Assembly (NCBI GenBank): GCA_015485375.1
Contig: WFTU01000070.1
Coordinates: 1-12,063 of the forward strand
From: Paracoccaceae bacterium
GTDB taxonomy: Bacteria > Pseudomonadota > Alphaproteobacteria > Rhodobacterales > Rhodobacteraceae
DNA: 12,063 nt
Reading direction: 5' to 3'
Part shown: positions 6,553-12,063 of the stretch, one piece after another
Numbering within the stretch: the first letter of the stretch is position 1
How the letters are laid out: every line of letters starts with the position of its first letter
Notes under the pieces: generated by a model
What the model was told of the DNA's origin: nothing
What the model saw: only the letters and a program-made list of their open reading frames with translations
Databases searched by the model: none
Made by a program: the position numbers and the translations under genes

Positions 6553-7854
6553 CTACAATCTGTCGCGGAGACTGAACCATGTCATGGCCAGAACCAGCAT
6601 CGGCAGGCGCAGCAATGTCCCGCCAGGGAATCTCTTGGTCGGCACGTTCGCCATGATATCGAAACGCTCCGCAACCCCGCTGATCGCCTCGGACATCAGT
6701 TTCCCTGCGAGGGTCGCCATAGCCACCCCGTGGCCGGAATATCCCGACGCAGACAGGATATTCGGGGCAATCCGGCGGAAATCCGGCATCCGGTTGATGG
6801 TAATCCCCAAAGTGCCGCCCCAGGCATAGTCGATCTTCGCCTTGGCAAGTTGCGGATAAATCTCCAGCATCGGTGTGCGGGCCTTTTCCGCGAGGTTGTC
6901 CGGAAACTTGTAGCCGTAGCTCTCGCCGCCGCCAAACAGCAGGCGGTTGTCCTCCGAAAGCCGGTAATAATTGACCACGAATTTGCTATCCGCCACCGCG
7001 ACATCGTCACGGATCAGCTCGCGGGCTTTTTCTTCACCCAGCGGCTCGGTTGCAACGATAAAATTGTTGATCGGCATGACATGCGCCGCCGTTTCGGGCT
7101 CCATCGTTCCCAGATACCCGTTACAACCGAGCGCTACAAACCGCGCGTTCACCCGCCCTTCGGGCGTCACAACCTCGGCGGGTTCACCCTCGCCAACCCG
7201 GGTCACACGCGATTCCTCGAACATCCGCACTCCGGCGCGGGCGCAGGCCACAGCCAGCCCGAGCGCGAAATTCAGCGGGTGCAGATGCCCCGCGCCCCAG
7301 TCCATCGACCCGCCGCAATAGGCCTCGGTCCCCAGCGCCGCGCGGATCGCTTCAGCGTCCAGCGCCTCGATCTGGTCATAGCCGTATTCCTTTTGCAGCT
7401 TTTCAACATAATCGAAAGAGTGGTGCAGGTGTTTTGGCTTGAGTTCCGCATGCATGACACCGGGTTTGTAACCGCAATCAATCTTGTGCCGCTCGATCAG
7501 TTCGCGCACCGTCGCCTTGGATTCCTCGCCCATCTCCCAAAGCTGGCGCGCGTGTTCCCTGCCAACCATTTTTTCCAGATCATCCTGCTCCACCCGCTGG
7601 CCGGAACCGACCTGCCCGCCGTTGCGCCCCGAGGCCCCGAAACCGAGCCGCTGCGCTTCCAGCAGCACAACATCGAAACCGCGCTCCGCCAGATGCAGCG
7701 CCGTAGACAGGCCGGTATACCCGCCGCCCACCACGCAGACATCACAGGAAACCTCTCCCTCGAGCTTCGGAAACTTCTCCAGAAACTTTCCGGTCGCCGT
7801 GTAGTAGGAGTCAGGGTATTCCCCCTGACGGTCGTTGATCGTCAGCAAATCCAT
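6553..7854 (-). CDS. puuB: FAD-dependent amine oxidoreductase, gamma-glutamylputrescine oxidase-like (PuuB)
   Basis: Member of the DAO/GlpO-type FAD oxidoreductases, 433 residues. In the Puu pathway PuuB oxidises gamma-glutamylputrescine to the aminobutyraldehyde, releasing ammonia and hydrogen peroxide. The dinucleotide-binding motif is VVGGGYTGLS (41-50), followed by Glu66 at the end of the second strand for the FAD ribose. ASGRNGGQVGSG (74-85) is the typical signature of this subfamily. PNILSASGYSGHGVA near the C-terminus is the second FAD-contact region. There is no signal peptide, so it is cytoplasmic. The chosen ATG overlaps the puuA stop by one base (TGATG). Upstream in-frame extension would add 11 residues (MGAGASASECL) lying wholly inside puuA and is rejected. 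It is the last gene of the polyamine operon. Related amine oxidases share the fold, so the exact substrate rests on the neighbours. Confidence 0.85.
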   Translation of the reverse strand: MDLLTINDRQGEYPDSYYTATGKFLEKFPKLEGEVSCDVCVVGGGYTGLSTALHLAERGFDVVLLEAQRLGFGASGRNGGQVGSGQRVEQDDLEKMVGREHARQLWEMGEESKATVRELIERHKIDCGYKPGVMHAELKPKHLHHSFDYVEKLQKEYGYDQIEALDAEAIRAALGTEAYCGGSMDWGAGHLHPLNFALGLAVACARAGVRMFEESRVTRVGEGEPAEVVTPEGRVNARFVALGCNGYLGTMEPETAAHVMPINNFIVATEPLGEEKARELIRDDVAVADSKFVVNYYRLSEDNRLLFGGGESYGYKFPDNLAEKARTPMLEIYPQLAKAKIDYAWGGTLGITINRMPDFRRIAPNILSASGYSGHGVAMATLAGKLMSEAISGVAERFDIMANVPTKRFPGGTLLRLPMLVLAMTWFSLRDRL

Positions 7855-9221
7855 CAGACATTCAGAAGCAGATGCTCCCGCTCCCATGGCGAAATGACGG
7901 CCAGAAACGCTTCGGCCTCGTGGCGTTTTATGGCGGTGTAAACGGAACAGAACTCCTCGCCCAGCACTTCGGCCAGTTCCGGCGCCTCGTCAAACAGCTC
8001 CAGCCCGCGCATCAGGGAGCGCGGCAAGGCATGGGGCTGCTCGTAAGCCTCGCCTGTCAAGGCTTCGCGCGGTTCAAGTCCGTTTTTCATCCCCAGATAC
8101 CCGCAAGCCAGCGAGGCCGCGAGCGCCAGATACGGGTTGGAATCCATCCCCACCACACGGTTTTCCACCCGCCGCGCCGCATCGCTGGAAATCGGGATCC
8201 GGATGCCGGTGGTGCGATTGTCGGCACCCCACTCCAGATTGATCGGCGCCGACCCCGAAGCCACAAACCGGCGATAGGAATTCACATAGGGCGCAAAAAA
8301 GCTGATCGCATGGGGGATATATTTCTGCTGCCCCGCAATAAAGTTGTAAAACAGACCGGTTTCCGAGCCGTCCTTGGCCGTAAACACATTGTTCCCGTCC
8401 GCATCGGTTATCGACTGGTGGATGTGCATCGCGCTGCCCGGTTCGTCCTGCATCGGCTTGGCCATGAAGGTAGCAAAACAGTCATTGCGCAACGCAGCCT
8501 CGCGGATCAGGCGTTTGAAATAGAACACCTGATCGGCCAGCACGACCGGATCGCCATGCACGAGGTTGATCTCGATCTGGCCCGCGCCGCCCTCCTGAAT
8601 AATCGTGTCGATCTCGTATCCCTGCGCCTCGGCAAAATCATAGATGTCGTCGATCACCTTGCCGTATTCGTCCACCGCCGCCATGGAATAGGCCTGCCGC
8701 GAGACAACCCGCCGCCCCGTGCGCCCCATCGGCGGCTCGATCGGCTGCGCGGGGTCGAGGTTCGGCTTGGTCAGATAGAACTCGATTTCCGGCGCGACAA
8801 CCGGCGTCCAGCCCTCGGCCTCATAGAGTTTCAGCACCCGCTTCAATACGTTACGCGGGGCCAAACCGACCGGTTCACCGTCCAAGTCGACCACATCATG
8901 GATCACCTGCACCGTCACATCGTCGGCCCAGGGGGCGGCGACAGCGGTGGAATAATCCGGCTTCAGCACCATATCGGATTCGGTCCACTGGTCCTCGATA
9001 TCCATATCGACGTAGTCGCCAGCAATAGTCTGGTAGAAAATCGAGGTCGGCAGAAACGTCCGCTCCATCCGGTTGAAGGTCGAGGACGGCATGGCCTTGC
9101 CGCGCGACATGCCGACGATGTCGGCGATAATACACTCGACCTCCTCGATCCGGCGGCCATCCAGCCATTCTTGCGTCGCCTCGGGAAATTTCGAGACATA
9201 GTTAACAGGCTTGCGTGCCAT
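7854..9221 (-). CDS. puuA: Glutamine synthetase-family enzyme, gamma-glutamylputrescine synthetase-like (PuuA)
   Basis: ATP-dependent ligase of the glutamine synthetase fold that most likely joins glutamate to putrescine. Of its 455 residues, an N-terminal beta-Grasp region carries IEEVECIIADIVGMSRGKAMP (25-45), then the catalytic domain shows metal-binding Glu145 and Glu147 (APEIEFYL), Glu210 and Glu217 (GGAGQIEINL), His266 (SAMHIHQS), the substrate arginine region NSYRRF (314-319), WGADNRTTGIRIP and RVENRVVGMDSNPYLA (351-366). No adenylylation tyrosine segment of true GlnA is evident. The ATG at 9221 has AAAGGA upstream and lies 10 bp after speB. A 52-residue longer frame reaching into speB is out of keeping with the family start and is not used. 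Neighbouring importer, ureohydrolase and PuuB oxidase point to polyamine glutamylation. A related amine such as ethanolamine or spermidine cannot be excluded. Confidence 0.87.
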   Translation of the reverse strand: MARKPVNYVSKFPEATQEWLDGRRIEEVECIIADIVGMSRGKAMPSSTFNRMERTFLPTSIFYQTIAGDYVDMDIEDQWTESDMVLKPDYSTAVAAPWADDVTVQVIHDVVDLDGEPVGLAPRNVLKRVLKLYEAEGWTPVVAPEIEFYLTKPNLDPAQPIEPPMGRTGRRVVSRQAYSMAAVDEYGKVIDDIYDFAEAQGYEIDTIIQEGGAGQIEINLVHGDPVVLADQVFYFKRLIREAALRNDCFATFMAKPMQDEPGSAMHIHQSITDADGNNVFTAKDGSETGLFYNFIAGQQKYIPHAISFFAPYVNSYRRFVASGSAPINLEWGADNRTTGIRIPISSDAARRVENRVVGMDSNPYLALAASLACGYLGMKNGLEPREALTGEAYEQPHALPRSLMRGLELFDEAPELAEVLGEEFCSVYTAIKRHEAEAFLAVISPWEREHLLLNV

Positions 9222-9231
9222 GGTTTTTCCT

Positions 9232-10194
9232 TTATAGCCGCCCGACCGGTTTGCCTTTGGCGCCGTTTTGCTGCGCCAACAGACACAACCAGTCATGCGC
9301 CACCGTCGCGGCGGCAATGGCGGTGATTTCGGCGTGGTCATAGGCCGGAGAGACCTCCACCACGTCCATTCCGACAAGGTTAAGCGAACCGAGGCCGCGT
9401 ATCAACTCCAGCGCCTGCCAGCTGGCCAGACCACCGGAAACCGGCGTGCCGGTGCCGGGCGCAAAAGCCGGGTCCAGCCCGTCGATATCGAAGGAGATAT
9501 AAACCGGCGCGTCGCCTGCCCGCTCCTTGATGATCTTCAGCGCCGCATCAATGCCGTTGCGATGCACCCACGGGGCGGTCAGAATCTCGAAGCCATGATC
9601 GCTGTCATTGTAGGTCCGCAACCCGATCTGGGTGGATTTCGACACGTCAATCACCCCCTCGGCCGCCGCGCGCCCGAACATGGTGCCATGGTCAATGCCG
9701 CCGTGGTCCTCCCATGTATCGCAATGGGCATCGAACTGGATCAGGGCGACGGGCCCGTGTTTCTCGGCATGCGCCTTCAACAGCGGATAGGCCACGAAAG
9801 GGTCACCGCCAAAGGTCAGCATCTTCGCCCCGCTCGCCAGAATATGCGCCGCATGCGCCTGAATATCGACAGGCACCGAGGCCGCATCATGCGGGTTCAG
9901 CATACAATCACCCCAGTCGATCACCGCCAGCGTTTCAAACGGATCGAACCCGAAGGGAAAGGCCAGCAGCTCCGCCAGTTGCACCGATGCCTCGCGAATG
10001 GCCCGCGGCCCCAGACGGCAACCGGAACGATAGGTGACAGCGCTGTCATAAGGCACACCGCTGACCACCACATCCACCCCCTCAAGGTCACGCGAATAGC
10101 GCCGCCGCAGGAAGGACAGCGCCCCGCCATAGGTCATTTCTGCCCAGCGTTCCTTGTTGCCCTTGGCCCGAAAGGCCTGATCGCCCGCTCCCAT
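9232..10194 (-). CDS. speB: Agmatinase/ureohydrolase family protein with an altered metal site
   Basis: Ureohydrolases cleave guanidino compounds at a two-manganese centre; agmatinase yields putrescine and urea. This 320-residue protein keeps GVPYDSAVTYRSGCRLGPRAIREAS (46-70), FDAHCDT (Asp155, His157, Asp159), DHGTMF (His170), SFDIDGLDPAFAPGTGTP (Asp236, Asp238) and the C-terminal VVEVSPAYDHAEITA. The first ligand motif, usually GGDH, reads GGDPF (129-133): Pro132 stands where the metal-binding histidine should be. Codon CCT (one base from CAT) is clear in the given sequence. Activity may be lost or changed, or this may be a sequencing error. The ATG overlaps the potI stop (TAATG), with AAGG upstream; ten extra in-frame residues inside potI are rejected. 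Placement between the importer and puuA suggests supply of putrescine from agmatine, but the substrate is inferred; guanidinobutyrase is an alternative. Confidence 0.85.
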   Translation of the reverse strand: MGAGDQAFRAKGNKERWAEMTYGGALSFLRRRYSRDLEGVDVVVSGVPYDSAVTYRSGCRLGPRAIREASVQLAELLAFPFGFDPFETLAVIDWGDCMLNPHDAASVPVDIQAHAAHILASGAKMLTFGGDPFVAYPLLKAHAEKHGPVALIQFDAHCDTWEDHGGIDHGTMFGRAAAEGVIDVSKSTQIGLRTYNDSDHGFEILTAPWVHRNGIDAALKIIKERAGDAPVYISFDIDGLDPAFAPGTGTPVSGGLASWQALELIRGLGSLNLVGMDVVEVSPAYDHAEITAIAAATVAHDWLCLLAQQNGAKGKPVGRL

Positions 10195-10988
10195 TATTTC
10201 ACCTTCTTGCGCATAAAATACCACGAAATCGAGATGCCGATAGCCACCGCCACCACGATCAATGTCGCCAGCGCGTTAATATCGGGACTGACCCCGAGCC
10301 GCACTTTCGAGAATATCACCATCGGCAGGGTGCTCGCTCCCGGACCGGAGACAAAACTCGCCACCACCAGATCGTCGAGCGACAGGGTAAAGGACAGCAA
10401 CCAACCCGACACCAGCGCCGGCGCGATCATCGGCAGGGTGATGTCAAAAAACACCCTGAGTGGCTTGGCGCCGAGGTCGGCCGCGGCCTCCTCGATGGAA
10501 TCATCCATATCGCTCAGGCGCGATTGCACCACCACGGCGACATAAGCCATGTTGAACGTTGTATGCGCGATCACGATCGTCAGGAACCCGCGCCCCGACG
10601 GCCAGCCGAAAAGCGACTCCATCGCCACGAACAGCAACAGCAGTGACAGGCCGGTGATAACCTCCGGCATGACCAGCGGCGCCGTGACCATACCGGTCAG
10701 CAATCCGCGCACCCGCACCCGCCCGAAACGGGTCAGGACCATCGCCGCCATCGTTCCCAGAACCGTGGCCAGCGTTGCGCTTATCACCCCGATTTTCAGG
10801 CTGATCCATGCCGCCCCGAGGATCTGCGGATCGGTAAACAGTTCGCCATACCATTTGGTTGACCAGCCGCCCCATACCGTCACCAGTTTGCTTTTGTTGA
10901 AGCTGAAAATAATCAGCGAGGCGATCGGAATATACAGGAACAGAAATCCGGAAATCGCCACAAACGGCAGGAAAAAACCGCGTTTCAT
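10194..10988 (-). CDS. potI: Putrescine/spermidine ABC transporter permease PotI
   Basis: Second membrane subunit of a PotFGHI-type polyamine importer, 264 residues. The sequence opens MKRGFFLPFVAISGFLFLYI as the first membrane helix. SFNKSKLVTVWGGWSTKWY (29-47) is a strong PotI/PotC hallmark. Hydrophobic segments follow near 63-85, 100-125, 135-156, 187-205 and 240-258. The EAA coupling loop is EEAAADLGAKPLRVFFDITLP (166-186), and FTLSLDDLVVASFVSGPG (200-217) matches PotI closely. A GTG one codon upstream is possible, but the ATG is better placed, 7 nt after AGGAGG and overlapping the potH stop by one base (TGATG). The stop in turn overlaps speB. PotI is chosen over PotC because neighbours and sequence follow the putrescine-type system, though spermidine specificity cannot be excluded. 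Confidence 0.93.
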   Translation of the reverse strand: MKRGFFLPFVAISGFLFLYIPIASLIIFSFNKSKLVTVWGGWSTKWYGELFTDPQILGAAWISLKIGVISATLATVLGTMAAMVLTRFGRVRVRGLLTGMVTAPLVMPEVITGLSLLLLFVAMESLFGWPSGRGFLTIVIAHTTFNMAYVAVVVQSRLSDMDDSIEEAAADLGAKPLRVFFDITLPMIAPALVSGWLLSFTLSLDDLVVASFVSGPGASTLPMVIFSKVRLGVSPDINALATLIVVAVAIGISISWYFMRKKVK

Positions 10989-11929
10989 CACGCTTCCTCC
11001 TGCTTCGATTGTGCCAGCCGCAACAGCATGATCGGAATGACCAGCAGCACCAGCATGGCAATCGCCACCGCCGAGGCCACAGGCCAGTCACGGTTACTGA
11101 AGAACTCCGACCACAGCACCTTGCCGATCATCAGCGTATCCGGTCCGCCGAGCAGCGCCGGAATGACGAACTCGCCGATTGCCGGAATAAATACCAGCAT
11201 GGAACCGGCAATGATCCCCGGCAGGGACAGCGGCAGCGTGATCTTGAAAAACGTCGTGATCGGGTTCGCGCCCAGATCGGCCGAGGCCTCCAGCAGCGAG
11301 TCATCCAGCTTCACCAGATTGGCATAGAGCGGCAGGATCATGAAGGGCAGATAGGTATAAACGATACCGATATAGACCGCGACATCGGTCTGCATAATGA
11401 TGAGCGGCTCGCTGATAATACCGAATTTCAACAGGATCGCGTTCAGTATCCCCTTGGTTTTCAGAATGCCGATCCACGCATAGACACGCAACAGGAACGA
11501 GGTCCAGAACGGCAGCACAATCAGCAGCAGCAACAACGAGCGTTTCGGCTCCGGACTGCGCGCGATATAATAGGCCATCGGATAGCCGATCAGCAGCGTG
11601 AATATGGTCGAGAAAAACGCGATCTTGATCGAGGACCAGTAGGCCTTGATGTACAGCGAATCCTCCCAGAGGTAGGAATAATTCCCGAAGGTATAGTTCA
11701 GCGACCACCCCCCGTCCGCGCCCCGCTCGAACAGCGGGGAATAGGGCGGTCGGGCAATCATCGGTTCGGCCACGGAAATCTTCAGAACCACCCGAAACGG
11801 GATCAGGAAAAACACCAGCAGCCAGAGGGTCGGAACAGCAATCACCAGCCCGCGCCCGCTGAACCCCAGCTTGCGCAAAATGCGCGCTGTTGCCTGCCAG
11901 CCACCGCTTTTCCGGATCGCCTCGCTCAT
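10988..11929 (-). CDS. potH: Putrescine ABC transporter permease PotH
   Basis: First membrane subunit of the polyamine importer, 313 residues. A charged cytoplasmic N-terminus (1-27) leads to a first helix around 28-50. Characteristic PotH stretches are FRVVLKISVAEPMIARPPYS (45-64), LIGYPMAYYIA (113-123), LPFWTSFLLRVYAWIGILK (139-157), GSMLVFIPAIGEFVIPALLGGP (242-263) and FSNRDWPVASAVAIAML (277-293). The EAA loop is LLEASADLGANPITTFFKITLP (212-233). The ATG at 11929 forms an ATGA overlap with the end of potG, which fixes the start by coupling even though no clear Shine-Dalgarno precedes it. A 19-residue upstream extension would lie inside potG and is rejected. It pairs with PotI and the PotG ATPase to carry polyamines across the inner membrane. 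No defect is seen. Confidence 0.94.
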   Translation of the reverse strand: MSEAIRKSGGWQATARILRKLGFSGRGLVIAVPTLWLLVFFLIPFRVVLKISVAEPMIARPPYSPLFERGADGGWSLNYTFGNYSYLWEDSLYIKAYWSSIKIAFFSTIFTLLIGYPMAYYIARSPEPKRSLLLLLIVLPFWTSFLLRVYAWIGILKTKGILNAILLKFGIISEPLIIMQTDVAVYIGIVYTYLPFMILPLYANLVKLDDSLLEASADLGANPITTFFKITLPLSLPGIIAGSMLVFIPAIGEFVIPALLGGPDTLMIGKVLWSEFFSNRDWPVASAVAIAMLVLLVIPIMLLRLAQSKQEEA

Positions 11930-12063
11930 TTTGTCAACACCACACCGGCGGAGGCTTTCCAGCACAGAAACACCCGCTCGTCCCATTTGATCGGCGTTTC
12001 CTCGTGTACGAGGTTCGAGCGCGTCACCCGCACCACCTTGCCCGTGTCGAGCAACACCCGATA
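11926..12063 (-). CDS. potG: Putrescine ABC transporter ATP-binding protein PotG, C-terminal fragment
   Basis: The minus-strand frame is open from the window edge to a TGA at 11926-11928, giving 45 residues that begin YRVLLDTGKVVRVTRSN and end VFLCWKASAGVVLTK. It is too short for open-frame listing thresholds but is continuous and in frame. The beta-rich pattern, with a tryptophan and a final GVVLT strand, fits the TOBE domain at the end of PotA/PotG-type ABC ATPases; the Walker motifs would lie beyond the edge. The stop overlaps the potH ATG by 4 bp (ATGA). That position, directly before potH, is where potG sits in potFGHI operons. The call is therefore based mainly on context plus TOBE-like sequence. 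Confidence 0.8.
   Translation of the reverse strand, partial: YRVLLDTGKVVRVTRSNLVHEETPIKWDERVFLCWKASAGVVLTK

Noticed and set aside
7872..9326. Long plus-strand open frames opposite puuA and speB
   Set aside because: Low-complexity His/Arg/Gln-rich translations with no family features, lying over strongly conserved minus-strand enzymes.
9222..9377. A 52-residue N-terminal extension of puuA
   Set aside because: It would overlap speB deeply, has an unlikely Arg/Pro/Trp-rich sequence, and the ATG at 9221 has a proper Shine-Dalgarno and matches the family start.

Overview
The window looks like chromosomal DNA of an alphaproteobacterium, most likely a Rhodobacterales (Roseobacter-type) organism. 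This rests on the GC-rich coding sequence, the protein sequences, and the pairing of a Host_attach-family protein with an M3 oligoendopeptidase. Nearly all of it is coding, and every complete gene lies on the minus strand. The only plus-strand gene is the truncated C-terminus of a PepF-type oligoendopeptidase at the left edge (1-234), which converges on the Host_attach gene (249-686).

Left-centre (790-6350) is a complete oligopeptide importer, transcribed right to left as oppA-oppB-oppC-oppD-oppF. The periplasmic binding protein comes first and is separated from the permease/ATPase genes by a perfect 11-bp-stem hairpin (4676-4703). That hairpin is the likely reason OppA could be made in excess over the membrane parts. 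oppB, oppC, oppD and oppF are spaced by 12 bp, 6 bp and a 4-bp overlap. The roughly 200-bp gap upstream of oppA (6351-6552) holds a perfect inverted repeat over a possible -10 box, a leader hairpin and a strong Shine-Dalgarno.

Right (6553-12063) is a polyamine operon, transcribed right to left as potG(partial)-potH-potI-speB-puuA-puuB. It encodes a PotFGHI-type putrescine importer, an agmatinase-family protein, a gamma-glutamylputrescine-synthetase-like enzyme of the glutamine synthetase fold, and a PuuB-like FAD oxidase. Four of the five junctions overlap by 1 or 4 bp (ATGA, TGATG, TAATG, TGATG), and the fifth is a 10-bp gap, so the genes look translationally coupled. In outline, the importer brings in putrescine (or agmatine), the ureohydrolase could make putrescine from agmatine, PuuA glutamylates it and PuuB oxidises it. 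The binding protein (PotF) and the later steps (PuuC, PuuD) are not in the window.

The most notable oddity is in the agmatinase-family protein: the first metal-binding histidine (GGDH motif) is a proline, while the other metal ligands remain. I saw no mobile element, CRISPR array, tRNA or rRNA, and no clearly new multigene system. The window is mostly two well-known transport and catabolism modules set side by side.
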